Shown in pieces: positions 50,001-63,600 of a DNA stretch of 64,000 bases (the first letter of the stretch is position 1; each line of letters begins with the position of its first letter). The DNA lies in NCBI GenBank assembly GCA_003342895.1, contig PTFA01000011.1, positions 5,511,784 to 5,575,783 on the forward strand, written 5' to 3'. Made by a program: the position numbers and the translations under genes. Source of the stretch: Casuarius casuarius. Taxonomy: Eukaryota > Chordata > Aves > Casuariiformes > Casuariidae. The notes under the pieces are model-generated. The model searched no databases. It saw only the letters and a program-made list of their open reading frames with translations, and had not been told where the DNA came from.

Positions 50001-52538
50001 CCTTTCTTATACAGAAATCCATTCCTGGTGTCACTCCAACATACACTTTCCACAGCAAACTTTGTCTACACAAAGTCATTTTACACCTGTTTCACTCGCC
50101 AGAGATACCTAACGTCACATCAATCTTCACTCACTACCTTGTCATAAAAACCCTGACTCACCCCTATTCATCTCACTTGTCTGACTCACACTGACTAGAA
50201 CGGGCTGGGAATTTTACTCTGACAAGCCTATTCAATGGAAATTGAAACGTCTTGCCTAACCAGAATGCTTTACAGAGGAAAATATCTTTTATGCCACTGT
50301 TTTGTACTTTCTTTTTGAGGAAGGAAGGAGGAAAGTTAGGAGGCCACTTGATCTGAAACAAAACAGTCTTGTCTTTTTAAACCAAAACAAGCCATTCATT
50401 TTTGGGCTGGATCACCACTACTCCATCTTTCTGAGCTGCCATGGTGCCTCATGGGAGCAGTAGTGTGGTCCTTCTGGAGCTCACCTTTTCCCTGTAGGCT
50501 CCCTGGTTGAACTACATCTACATTTATGCACGGCAGAATCCCCTCCAGTTAAACTTTCAAACGGACCATCTGAGTCAAAAAAAAGTTCAATGCCTGATGG
50601 AGGATGTGGTTTGAGCTTGAATCCATGCCAAAAGAGATAAAGAGCTGAATTTCAGCTTCCACAAGGCGCCATGCCACTCAGCTAGGCACAGTGCAATGTC
50701 AGGCTGACATTAAAAGCTTTCCAAATCAAGGGGATTTTTTTCTTCATAACTTTCCATTCTAAGAAACATTTTGATTTTTTTTTCCTCTCAATCTAGGGCA
50801 AAATGAAATGTTGAAATCAGACATTTTCAAATTGTCTTTTAGACCACTTCCGTTACCTTTCAACTTTCTTGCCTCTACCACCATTCACAATGGTCCTTAA
50901 CATATCCATCCCTCTGTCCCTGCCAAATCCATCCAATCACTTCTCTCATGCATCTATTCTGTCTTCTCAGCAGGACTTCCTGGGGGCTGAAGCTGCAGCT
51001 GCCCTTTACCCTTAAGTTACTGCTCTAAGTCAAAAACAGTCACAAATCTTGGCCCAGCCTGCTGAAAGAGAAGGGAACGTTGTTCTCCCCCGTGGATTCG
51101 GGAAGATGACTAGAGCTAAGGAGCTGGAGTAAGAGGCAAGCTATTTGAGGTACTTGCATGGCAGGGAAGCAGATGTCCTATGGGCCTAACCTCAGCTGGT
51201 TGTGGCACGAAGAGAAACCAGCACAAAGACAAGGCAGGAAGGATGAAGTAATTGCTGATCTTTACAAGCCCTATGTAAAATACCATTCATAATGGTGATG
51301 ACAGGCACTTTCTGCACACGGGCACAAAGGGCTTTTTCTTCCATGGCACTCTGACAGCTTAGGCAGGAAGAGAGAGGTGGCTGGTGGAAGTAAATTGTCA
51401 GCGATCTGTCACCAAAGAGCAGATTGCTTTTCCCCTCCTGAATTTTCCCTCCTGAGTTAAGATTAGTCCCTATTGAAACCTATGGTTCTCTTCATCGCCA
51501 GCCAGCACCCACAGAGATGAAATTTCTTTATCAGATGTCTCTAAATAACTAGTTGAAACTCAAATCATTCTGACCTTAGGAATAGGAGGGATAGTTGTTG
51601 CCAAATAGTGAAGAACAAAGCGTGCTGTAAAATAAGGCTTCATAACAAAAAATCATTAAACCTATTTTTCTACATGCAGGCTGCTGTAGTACAAATTAAA
51701 CCAAATGCAGTCACAAGGGAATTAAGGCCAATAAAATTATTGTAAATAAATTACTAGTCCTAAGACTTCTTCGATTAGTCTATATTTAGCCACATGTACA
51801 ATAATAGAAATTAATCTGAGAGGAAAAGATTCAGTTACACATGAAATACTGCAGAGTACCAGGAGTTTCTGAAAGCAAAGGAAAGTCTCCTTTGTTTTAT
51901 TTGACTTTGTTTTGATAATCACTTTGCTGTTTACCTAGGTATAATGTCATCTTCTTTGCAGAATACTAAGATCCATGTGGAAAACAGAAATGTCTGCTAA
52001 TTATTTTCTTCTCAAAGCAAACAAGAGAATGAAATGCCTTGTATAATTGAATTTGAAAAACGCCAGGAAAGTTTGTTCTCTTCACAACCTGAGTTAAAAC
52101 AAATTGTTTTGGTGGGCGATGAAATGGGAGGGAAGGGGAAATCTAAGTTTCCATTTAATTTCCAGGTGCACACATATTTTGTCTTTAGTTGGCAAAAGGC
52201 AGCCTTTCCAAAACAGGCTATAGTAAATAGATGAAAAAAGCAAAGCCTCTGTCACAGGGGCTCTGCCTTTGTTCTGTGTTTGTGCAGTGCCCAGAACACT
52301 GAAGCTCTGGCTTCTAAGCCAGATATAAATAAACATGGAAGGAAGTGAAAGAATAACATGAGAGAAATCAAATACATGGGTAACTTGAAAGAAGAAATAT
52401 AAATTGCATTTTATACTGTTAACCCTTACTTCTCTTTCTTTTTACACTACCTTAAAAAAGAGGTGTTTTTCGACAAGTCAGCAATACTGGCAACAGCTTT
52501 CTTTAGAGTGCTTCAAAGATGGTACCAATGGGACATTA

Positions 52539-52681
52539 AATACGTGTATATTATAAATCAGTCACACTGTGTAACATGACGGCTCCGATTTTTCACTTCG
52601 GAACATGGCCCACTTTTCTATAGCGGCGTCCACGAGAGCCCCGAGTTATATAGGTCAATGTATTGAACGTCTCTACGTATT
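52539..52681. other. CpG-dense islet bounded by 7-bp inverted repeats
   Basis: Ten CpG dinucleotides lie within about 135 bp (for example in 'gacggctccg', 'cttcgg', 'agcggcgtccacgag' and 'ccccgag'), against a background with very few. The block is flanked by 'aatacgt' (52539-52545) and 'acgtatt' (52675-52681), which are exact reverse complements. No open frame covers it. It may be a constrained non-coding element, a small DNA-transposon remnant, or a recent insertion. Confidence 0.45.
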
Positions 52682-52960
52682 GATAAGGAATCTTGTCATT
52701 TGTTCTCACCAGGTAGTAGAGCAGTCTTTGATACCAATCTATAGCCTACAGAAACCTGAAACATCTACTTGATCTTTAGGCTTGGAATGAGAGCAACACA
52801 GCAGCCCACCTGCAGGACAGGTCTCTGCCAGGTGGCCAGCAAGCAGCTGCTCGCTTGCCTTGGCCCCATGGTCACTGAGCAGACCCTGCAAAGCTGAATC
52901 TGACCCTGGAAGCATGGGATACACCTTTCCCTAAGAAGTTGCTCATCTTATCTCCTTCAG

Positions 52961-52977
52961 AACAACAACAACAACAA
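52961..52977 (+). repeat. (AAC)n simple repeat
   Basis: 'aacaacaacaacaacaa', a short trinucleotide run. Confidence 0.9.
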
Positions 52978-53712
52978 AGGCTGCCAGCTTTCCTGAATCG
53001 AAAGACTCCAACCATGGCAATTGCAGTCTCTTGACAAAGATCCATTATCCATGGGAACAGGCCTTTCCTAGCTCTCCTAGCCAGCCCCTTTGCAGCGGTA
53101 TTTGCACGGTACATAGGTAACGATCTGTGTAACAGTGGCTAATGCCGACCAACAAAAGCATGTCATGATGATGGAGGAAAAAAAAGAAAATGCTACAAAC
53201 ACCCTCATTTAATTTAAGTTCAGCAGGACCATTGTGAATTGATGCACAAGACAAAAGAGAAGCAAATACTGTCTGTACAGATTCGAATCTCTCCCTCATG
53301 ATATGAACAATGGATAGACACACATAAATCGTGCATTTATTGGACTGATACTTTTCATTGGAGGTTGCAGAAAGAATTAATGGGATAGATATGGTCATCT
53401 ACACATTTTGTGTCACAATATCTTGAGCAACAGTTTCAGATTTTGTTGTACTTCAGCTGTTTTGATAAAAACAGCATGAAAACAAAGACTAGAGAAAAAA
53501 AGATGGCTGCATTCAGAGTAGTGTATAGATATTTTTTCGTGAAAGCATGGCAAGAATATTTTACCAGGTGATTGTATCTACGTTCCTGAGAAAAGTCAGA
53601 ACTGCAGACTACAAATATTCTGGCACTCTGCTATTACGATGTCATGTCCCCTGATGGAAAAACGCATTTATGACAACACAGAGGAGGGGGTTAGAAAAAA
53701 GAGACAGTAATA

Positions 53713-53742
53713 TCTCTGATCTCATCAAATGAGTGGAAACCT
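53713..53742 (+). repeat. Dispersed direct repeat, copy A
   Basis: 'tctctgatctcatcaaatga' followed by 'gtggaaacct'. The same 30 bp occurs at 54651-54680 with one mismatch (g to c). Similarity continues weakly to 'aaggttaaag' and 'tggcaat' about 45 bp further in both places, so the related segment is about 70 bp. Confidence 0.85.
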
Positions 53743-54650
53743 ACAGAAAGGAAAGGTTAAAGTGTCACAGTGGCAATTTTTCTGCAGAGGAATCTGGCAG
53801 AGGAACTCTTGCTGTTGATACAATTGTTGATGTGATCTAGAAAAACTGACATGTGGTTCCAGTGGAGTTATTCCCAAATCATCCATGTGCAAAGAGAGCA
53901 TCTGTGTTCTGTTTTCACCAGACCACGATGCTAGTAAGCCAGGCGCCAAAGAAAGGAAAAGCTGTAGCTTCATCATGTTGCATTGAAGACAACAAGAATA
54001 TTTCAGAAGAAAGCAAGCCTGATATTAGTTCATATTATAATCAAAACAAATCAAGCATGGACAATTTGGATCACCTAACCAGGCTTTGCACACACAAGAG
54101 GAAAATTTGTTGCTAGCCAATGGTAATATGATTCTGATGTGCTGTGCTGAATGGGTACATTTGTCATTTGGTATTCAGAGTTTCCAGGCTCAAATTCTGC
54201 AATGTCCTGTGATTGCTGATTGTTTCTGTAGAACTAGTCAACAACTTAGCTAAATAAAGCAATGACAATACAGGAGCTTTTCAAGCTGCAGTTTGTGTTG
54301 GATTTCAAGCATTTGGGATGGAAATACCAAGCTGCTTGCAGCTGTTGCACTTGTTGAACAACACAGATCAACAAAGAATTAACACTGTCACTTGTATCCA
54401 CACAGTGATGACAGAAAAGTGAAGATCTCTGCTCAAGTGTCATATAAGGTGTTACCCTGAGCATCAAGAGACAAAGAGGCTATGAAATTGGTTGCAGAAA
54501 CATAAAACAGCTTAAAAATCATGACTCATGAAACAGTTCAACATATACACGTACATAAATGCTTACAGCCACAAAAAACATTATTAAAAAATAATTAATA
54601 AGAAAGATATAAAATATGGGAGTCTGCACTGGTCCCAAATTAGAGCAATG

Positions 54651-54680
54651 TCTCTGATCTCATCAAATGACTGGAAACCT
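54651..54680 (+). repeat. Dispersed direct repeat, copy B
   Basis: Partner of the 30-bp sequence at 53713, same orientation, offset 938 bp, one mismatch. The family is not recognised. Confidence 0.85.
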
Positions 54681-57600
54681 TTGACCCTAAGGTTAAAGCA
54701 AAGTACCATAAATGGCAATAAAATAATCGACAGAACAAAAAAGAAATAGAGCTGAGGAAAGAAATGAAGACAGACATGTAAGAGATGAGAGAAGAAGGTG
54801 ATAAATGAAAGAAGTGAGAAATCAGAAACCTACACACACCACTTTTAGCTTAGCAAGTTTAACAAATGCCTTTGAGTCTTCTGTATTTACCAAGCGAATA
54901 CTGCTGAACATTTGAGATGAAAAGACTGCTAATTTGAGCATGTGAAGTATATTCTATGACTAAATAGTCTGAAGGAAACAGCAGAGAGAGCTGACTAAAT
55001 TCAGCAGAATGCACAAGGAGTCCTGCTAGGAGCTGCTAAACAGAGTTGGAAGCTTGCTCTGATGGCTGAAGCACAAAGACTGTAATCCTCATTTGTTGAT
55101 GCAAGCCTTACATTTGGAGTGGTGGAGGCTCAGATCATTTGTTTGGCTCCTTTGAAGTTCACCATGCCAGCCTGTAGGCTTCTGATCAGTCAGTGTGTGG
55201 CACTTTTCCCACTGAATTACTAAGCCAATGACCCATCATCATGTCAGGGGCAGGGAGGGGCTAGTGCTGATGGGAGACTTGTGCATTCGGATTAAGAAAC
55301 CCACCAATTTCCCCTCAAAATAGATACATTGGCCCAAGCACACTGGCCAAGTACAATTATCATTGCATTCTGCCCACCTTAATTTTCCCCGTGGTTTTAA
55401 CTGAAAGCTAAAATTGTTTACTGCCCATCCTAAAATGTTGAGTAATACTGCCCCGCACTGTTAGACAGCCACTGTGTTATGGCCCAGAGGTAAGTGATGA
55501 AGTGATCCCTCTGTTACACACACTGGCTATTTCACTTGGGTACAGCACGTCTTACTTAATGTTTGTAATGCATTTGGAGATCCTTAAATGAAAGGCATAA
55601 GAGCACAAAACACTATCCTCATGAGCTATAAGGGCCGCTGCAGAGCAACGGAAAATATTCCTTTTCCCTGCCCATCTGGGGTTTTGCACATTGCCTAGGC
55701 AGTGCTCCCATCCCCTGCCAGCTCAGAGAGCAAGAGATCAAATCTGTGCCTCTGGCATAATAGTTCAGAGTGCTAATTACAGAACTACCATAAAACATCT
55801 GCTGTAATGCATAATCATAATTCTTTGGCATGCACAAATACAGCACCTAGGTGCTCAGATCATTGCTCATGTGAACCAGAGTGCGAGTGGCCCTCAAGTG
55901 AATCTTGTCCTTAGATGGACAGAGGCAGAAGAGCATAAAGAGCCAACAACCCCCTCACACATCCCCTTCACATGCGAGAGTCACAACTGCAGGCTCAGCA
56001 TTCAGAGAAACCTATCAGCAAAGCCTGCTAGACGCTGGAAAAGAGGCTCTTCTCATGGAGCAAGACCAACTACCTAAAAGGTAAGGAGGGCTGTACTTGA
56101 GAGCAAGAAATAGGCACCTTCCTTTCACAGCCCAGAGTGTCCTAATTATCCACCAGACACTGCGAAACCATGCCTCGCTGTGGAAGGTCTCAGAGAGGTT
56201 TTGCCCTAGAATTAGTTATCCCCAAGACACAATCTCTCCAAGACCTCCCATGGTGACACATAGCTTCCCAGTGCTTTCTTCTTGCCAGTGCGGAGGTATG
56301 TACAAAAAAGATGCCTTTTCTCCAAGAAAGTGCTGGTACAGAAAAATAGGATATTAAAAATGAAAATAAAGCTTCCGTTTGTACACATTTGGAAAGGGCT
56401 ACTTCTCATTTATGTCCCAAGTCAGCAGACAGTTACTGTAGGAGCTGAAAGTACATAGTCAGTATTATGCTTTATTGTTTTCGGAGTGGAGGAGGGTATA
56501 GACACTGTCTGTCCCTCCAACATGTTGCTCTGCCTTAAAGGGCTCAGGATGGCCTGCCTAGATACACAGTCAGTACATCAGGCTTACAACAGCATGGAGT
56601 TTCAGTGAAAGTCTTCAAATGCTCCCTCTTCCCCAGCTGATTGCACAGGGACTGGAGAAAGCGACACCGGAGGTGTCTGTGCGCTCTGCGCCAGGGACAC
56701 AGGGAGAAATTATCTGCTGGAAACTTCCGGTTAACGTGAGGCTACTTTACGTTACAGCCTTGACATGTCAGAAAATATGTGCTTCAGTGCTTGCAGGAAA
56801 TACATGTCCTGATCTGCTACACCACTCTTTTCATGAAAGAGGAAACACTTGTAGCAACCATTGCTATCATTTTAAAATATTATCACATTTTAAGCATTAA
56901 CATAAAAATAAACCTATATTAGAGACTAAACCTAGACCTTGATTTCCAAGAAAGTAAGGGAGAAATAGAGCCATTAATTCCACAATAACTTTTTCCATGC
57001 TAACCTGACTAGCCCTGAAGACAATCAGGCCAAAATGAAAAAAAAACCCCACAGGGCGGCTCTGCAGCAGTTCTGCGAGTGAGTCCTATGAAAATGCTGA
57101 AGTGCACTGAGCTGTCCTGCTAATATCCTTCCAGTAAAACTGGAAATGTAGACATCTTCACTTATTCCTGCACAACGGTACTAGGGAAAATATATAAGAA
57201 AAAGTCTTCAACCTGAAATGGATAAATGGAGATAAAACACTGCTTTCAGTACAAGGCTAATCAGAGCAATTGGAGGCTTTTGCACTGAGTTCTTTGAATT
57301 TGTTTTTGTCTGCATAGAAGCACCTTTAAAAGTGATATAAAAATGAGCTTTCATAATGCCAAAACTCAGTATAAAACAAGACTGCCATGCATATTCTAAT
57401 CCCTATGCTGGTTCTATCATATTCACCTGAAAAAATCTAACTACAAAAATTCAACCTGCAAGATTTAAGGAGCATACCAAAGATGAGAACAGATTCTTAA
57501 CTGTGTTGCACTGCCAGTGCATCCAGAGGCGAGGCATTGTGGGGAGACAGCAAGACTTCAGCAATAAGCTGAAACAGTGTTTGCAGCTCTATGAATAAAC

Positions 57601-58894
57601 TAAAAATGGGGTTTATGTTGTTTGCTGCAGGATGTTTATGATTTTAATTTGTGTCTCTTAGAAATTTATTGTCATTTAAGAAATGTTATGCTTTCATTCT
57701 GTCTGTCCGAGGCAAAATAATATTCGTNAGTAGCACTAGACCTACATCAAAAATAAATAAATGTGGCTCTTCAGCATGTTTCTACAGTCCAAATCAAAAG
57801 CATCCAGAAATAATTAGGCACTATCTTTGTAACCAAAAAGCTGTAACATCAAGGAAGGGAAGACAGTAACAAGCACAGACAAAAAAGACTAAAACATAAA
57901 TCCATTTTTTTGTTTTCTGAGAAAGAATTATTGGTGCTTCCTGAACACTTCTCAGTTTATTCTGCTGCNGCCAAAGGTCCTTCCCTTTCCTCTTTTAATA
58001 TTAGATTTTGGGGGATTCAATTGACCACAGTGCCCCATTGCCTAAATCAGTCAGCAACCAAGCACGAAAGAAGTCAAGAGAAAAAAATATTTTAAAAGAT
58101 GTCACTTCCATAAAATCCAGAGATAAAGAAATTTATTGCTTCTGTCCTCACCACTGACCCGATTCCATCAAAGACTGGGTATGATGGTACATCTGTGTAC
58201 ATGAGAAAAGCGAGCACGAAGAAAGATCTTATCTTAGGTGAGTATATGTAGAAAATACATTTAGAAATTGTCAATTGAAATTGTATAGATTCACAGATGT
58301 CAATGTATAACTTACTCTTTTTTTAAATTAGTCAATATAATTCAGTAATTTCTTCCAAATAAAAGCATGTACAGAAGAGAAATAAGAATAATATATAAGA
58401 TGGCTGAGTTAGAGTGAAAAAAGGGAAACCTTTTTTAAAGTATCTTGTAGGATCTCCGCTTGGTAATACAATGTCAAACCATTAAGGCCACAGACCATGC
58501 TTTGCTCGAGGTCTTTGGTATTCTCTCAGACACAAGGAATTTATCAAAGCCTAAAGAAACTGCATATGCAGCTTGGCGCTGAACCCTGTGAGCTGCTGAG
58601 TATTAAGAGAGATCAGAAGATTTTGTGAAGTTACTTTTGTGATTTTTTTCTTTGCAGAATGTAGAGAAAACAACTAAAATGGTGATTGTTTTATATACAA
58701 CTCCATCCCATAAAGAAAAAGTGGTAAATAGATAGTAATTTGGGACAGAACATAAAATATCAGGATTAACTGTTTTTAAAAAATGAAAGATTGAAAAGAA
58801 CAATCAAATAAAAACTATGAATTTCATGAAGTAGGCTAATATATGCAGAGAAGTGGTAGGCTGTAGCCTCATAGGGAGGAGATAAGCCTAAAGA

Positions 58895-60672
58895 AATTCT
58901 GAAGGACTAACGATTCCTTAAATAAATTATAGCAAAGGCTCAAAAGCAAACTAATCCAATGTAAAGGAGGGACAGCAAATTTAATTAGACCCCCATTGGC
59001 TAAACCACAAGCTCTTCATTGACCCCATTTTAAAAGGAAGACAGACTAGATTACTAATCCCTTGGATAGGAATAAAAGAATAGCATTAGCATATAGGTGC
59101 GAGATGAGACATAGCTCACTAGCAAAATAATGTGAACGTTAACAAGAAATCATCCTTAAAGTACACTAACGTGAGTAAGACCAAGAAAAATGCTGATCTC
59201 CTATTCAGAGAAGAAAAACTAGTGACAGAGGATGACCAGAAAGTTGAAGTATTGAATGCCTTCTTTGGCTTCAGTCTTCAGCAGAGGAATGATTAATAGT
59301 TGATGTCAGCGGCAGAAGGCTAGAGTAAGAAATGAACATCCTAAAGAGACTTATAATATGTTTTCAAAGTGCAAGGGCCTGATTAACTTCTTTTTGGGAA
59401 AATTAAAATGTCTGAAAGTTCCTTCATATTCATGACCATTTCTGAGTACTTTTGAAAAATGGGTGAAACTCCAGAAATCCAGAAAAAATCCCATATAATA
59501 TGTATTTCTGAGAGAAAAGGGAAGCAGTAGAAACACATCAGTCAACTTAACCAAGTACCTAAAAACTATTAGCACAACCAAACAACTTACAAGAACTACC
59601 AAAAAACCAAGCACATGAGTAATTGTGAAGAACCAATTATATGAAATCTATACAGCACCTTTTTATGGTGGGATAAGAGGTCTTCTGGCCTTCTGATCTT
59701 AGCCTTTCTGTTAGGGGGAGAGTAGCAAATATGACATGCTGACTCTGTACAGCTTATGAGAAAGTCATATGCAGCAATAAAGGCAAACAAAGTCTCAATC
59801 AATGATGGGTATAACTTTACTGGAAAACTGTCTTCAAAGTACTTGGAAGTTGTTCACTCTCAAAATCAAGACAAGCATCAAGATTAGCCCAAAGGTATCA
59901 ATATTTTTGTTAGTAGTTTGAGTGATGGAACAGGACTGGTCTGCTCATAAAATATGATGCCAGCATGGGAGAGGTAGCAAGCACAATGCAAGGGAGTGTA
60001 ATTCAAAATACTTTGCATACTGGAGGATTTCTTTTTTTAAGAGACAACATTCCACAAAGTCAGGTACAGTTCGGTAGAAAAAAAAATGAGTTGCACAAAT
60101 ACAGGTTGGGAACAATGTGCTAAAAAGCTTCTTTGCAGACAAGAATGAGATGTTGTAGTGGATCACAGAAAGAACATGAGTCAACACTGTCATTCTGTGG
60201 AAAAAACAAGTGGACATTACAGAAATTATGGACAGTGGCATAAACTGTAGTTCTTTAGCGTTTCCTAGCGTTCCTCTATTTTGTTGTAGTAATGGATCCG
60301 GCTTTGGGTACTGCCCACCAGAACTACATGGGCCGCTTGCAGAGAGCCCTGAGGATCAGACGCTTAAGAAACATGACCTACAGTGAAAGGCTGAACAAAT
60401 TGGGGTAGCTAACTGTAAAAGTCTTCAAGTGTATTAAAAGCTTTTGCAGAGAGAGAGAAGGAATAATTTATTCTCCATATCCATGAAGGAAAGAACAAGA
60501 AATAGTGGGCTAAAATTGCAACAAGGGAAATTCAGTTGCCATCACCAGAAGTTTTTAAGAAGAGGCAAGATAAACATTTTTCAGAAAACGCAGACAAAGT
60601 TTGTCTTGTCATTTTGTTCATTCTCTTCCCTCAGGGCATCCTGAAATCCCTTCAACTCTATATTCTATGATT
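58895..60672 (+). mobile_element. Ancient CR1 LINE copy with ORF2 remains and 3' end
   Basis: A second worn CR1, about 1.8 kb, same orientation as the one at 29 kb. Landmarks: 'caagctcttcattgacccca' (about 59008-59027) and 'aacaagaaatcatccttaaa' (about 59140-59159), both from the pre-RT part of ORF2; 'ctagtgacagaggatgacca' then VEVLNAFF (about 59219-59265), the segment just before the RT domain; 'cagtcaacttaacc' (about 59540-59553), the RPVNLTS block; 'gtggatcacagaaagaacat' then MSQHCHSVEK (about 60158-60208), late ORF2; 'aacatgacctacagtgaaag' (about 60370-60389); and the terminal 'tattctatga' at 60661-60670. Stops and indels occur in every frame, so it is not active. The part around the FADD motif (about 59945-59970) has lost bases. 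Confidence 0.85.
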
Positions 60673-63600
60673 TAAAGTCGATTCCCTACACATCCAAAAT
60701 ATTTAATAAGTCACTGTATTTGTATTTCTAACCTGAAGGAATATGGTGGAAACAATTTTGAAAAGGTTATACTCTTTGGTTGTTACAACTCTAGTTAGTA
60801 TGATTGGTGGAATACGAGTGAGACAGTATTTGCAGGAAGTGTAACTTCGGTCTATGATCTGTTCATCATCAGAGTTTCCATTTCTACTGTGACATTTTCT
60901 AGTTGAAAAAAACAGAAACTTCATAGAAAGAAAAAAAAAGAGAACAATCTCTTTCATGCAGTGACTTCATCAGCCTCAGAATGCCATTTTACTCCTTGCA
61001 AAGACAAAAGCATCTCCTCATGGCACTCTCATCTCCTGTAACCGAACATCTGTTCTCTGTTGCAGCAAATAGTTTATAATCAACAACATTTATTATTGTT
61101 CTTGTTCTTTAAATAAATTCCCTTCTGTTCCATCCCATTGCAATCCCGAATATTTCATGTAGACACAGAAGCATTGTCCAAATGGGAGCATGTTCTCTAC
61201 CTTTACTATCATTTAGATTGAGACTATACCTAATTGTTCACATTTTTTTCTTTTAGTCACTCATATGCAGAAAGCTAAGATAGCCAGTTGTGGTGTGCTC
61301 AGGGTGGACCTATCTAAACCTGGTAAACAAAAGAAAATAAATTTACAAGAAATGGAGAAAAAGAAGGCATACTGTGCAAAATAGTCTACTATAATACCTA
61401 TGACCATGTCCTCCCCTTTGCTTGTCTCAAAGGCCTAAATAAACAAAAAGCCCCTCAAAACACTGATCAAGTTCAGAAAGGCTTTCTTAACAAAATAAAT
61501 GTCAAGATAGAGTAATGGCATTCTGCAGTCTAACCTACTGGATTTATTTCTACTTGTTTGAGAAAGAACCTCTGCATCTTTTACATAACAAATTAACTTT
61601 TTTCTTTTTTTTTAAGTTTGGCTAAATGGCAGACATCATCTGACTTATAAATGGGGATAATTTAAGCATTATTTCAGTTTTGCATTTGTCTGCTAAATCC
61701 ATGGAGTACATATAGACCAAAAAAAAAAAAGACAAAAGAGGCAGGGGAGAGTGGGGAGAAGATGCAGAAGAGGTGCCAGAATAATACAAAAATCTTTCAG
61801 GCATCTGCAATTTTTCTGGATCAATAAATGCTTCTCCTGAATTCAGAGGAAAACCAGAAGCATCTCTGAAACAGTGATGCCTTCTTATTATGCCAAATTA
61901 CCAGGCACTGTTCTTGCAGGAAAAAAAAAAAAAGACTAGAAGAGAGGCAGTGACCGATCACTCGCCACCATCACTGTCTGCTCATTGCCAGCTGCTGCCA
62001 TGGCTCGGCTCTGTCCCCGTGGCTAGCAGCTCTCACTGGCTGGGATCATGGTGTATAGTCTCTCAACTTTGCATATAGTCTGTGTAAGCTACTAAAAGAG
62101 CCCAATAACCTTGGAACAGCCAATCTGACAAGTAAAGAAACAAGCCAAACTCTCAATTCTAACAATTGGCTAATGAAGCCAAACAATAACCCAGATGTAC
62201 TCAGATTAAAATCACTGCATGATATGAGTTTCTAGTCTCAAGAAACTTGATAGACAAGAAGAAAGAGATGAAAACTAATCTGACGGCTTTAAAAACATAA
62301 AATTATCAAACAGGAAATGGAGATCCAGAAATATCAAACTGCAACTGAAATAGGCTATATCTATATTTGGTATAAAGTGGTATTAGCTCTGCTAATGTCA
62401 ATGTACACCAGTTGTGGTGCCCCATTGACTCTTACTGCCCTATAAAGAGTCCATCAATCAGCTTCTTCTGGTGGTAGCTTGATGCAAGAAAGAATCAGAG
62501 GCACTGGTTTAGTCTGCTGCAAAAACTAGGCATATCAGAGACAGCAAATATATAAAGAAATTGTTTTTGGTCTGAGAAAGAGCAAACAAGAGAAAAGCTT
62601 TGAGTTGGGGACTGTGCTGGTGCTAGAGGTGGTCTGCTTCATTAACCTCCCAATGACGGAAACGGTGGGCAATAGGAGAAAAAACGTAAGTTGAAACAGC
62701 TTAAGGAAAGATGACGAGAAATCAGAAGGAGTAAGATAAAATATGACAAGGAAGATCTCAGTGAAAGGGAAAAACTAGGGAAAGAGAAGATGCAAATAGG
62801 AACTGACAGCAAGAAACTGCTTGGGATCGTAAATGAGCTCTGTGGAAAGAGAAGCGTGGCACTCGTTGGGCTGGAACCACTGAATTATGGGATTACTCCC
62901 CCAGAACTCAGCACAGCAGCATCTCTCAGCCACCAGAGCAGCTCTAGATTTATTACACCATAGAGCTCCCTGCCTTTCTCAGCCTGTCCTTGTAAAGGCA
63001 TTTAAGTCAATGATGAATAGAAAATTAACCAACCCCTTTCTTTTCTTTTCTCTTCTTTTCTCATTACATTAGTGAGAAAATGCAAATGTTATTTTCTCCC
63101 TTTCTGTCTCTCCATTCACCAACTGTTGACATATTAGGAGCTAACAGTGAGAAGATATAATTCAGACCTTTATTGCTCTATCTTCAGAGGCCAGGGGCCT
63201 TCAGAGGTGCTAATGGCAACTATTGAAACTGCAGCACTTTTACTTTCAACTAGCATTGTGACCCATGTTCATAAAACACAGTGGAAGGACACAAAAAGCA
63301 TAGAATACTATTGGACTCTGGAAAAAAGTGTTTTCATAAGCACCATGTCACCTTTCATTTTAAGTTTATATTAACCCTTCCCAGGACAATTTCATAAAGC
63401 TCCAACATGGAAACTCCGGGATCAAGAAGAAAGGTTCAGAAGGGTGCAGGTAGTTTACTCCACATTTTTCAAGAAAAACTTGGAAAGTTTGCTTTTTTAC
63501 ATGGTGGGAAGAAGGTAAGGGAGTTTGGTCCACTCAGCCTTGGGGGGTGGGTATGTTTTGTGGTTTGTTTGTTTTGCTGAGTATGATTCTTGAAATACTG

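Larger units (their letters stand above)
46848..58894. other. Gene-free stretch with several small oddities
   Basis: No gene recognised. Items inside are a palindromic amniote-repeat-like motif (46994-47015), splice-bounded open segments (48384-48771, 55915-56080, 56637-56735; see findings), a CpG-dense islet (52539-52681), an AAC run (52961-52977) and a 30-bp sequence present twice (53713 and 54651). Single N bases lie at 57728 and 57969. Confidence 0.5.
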
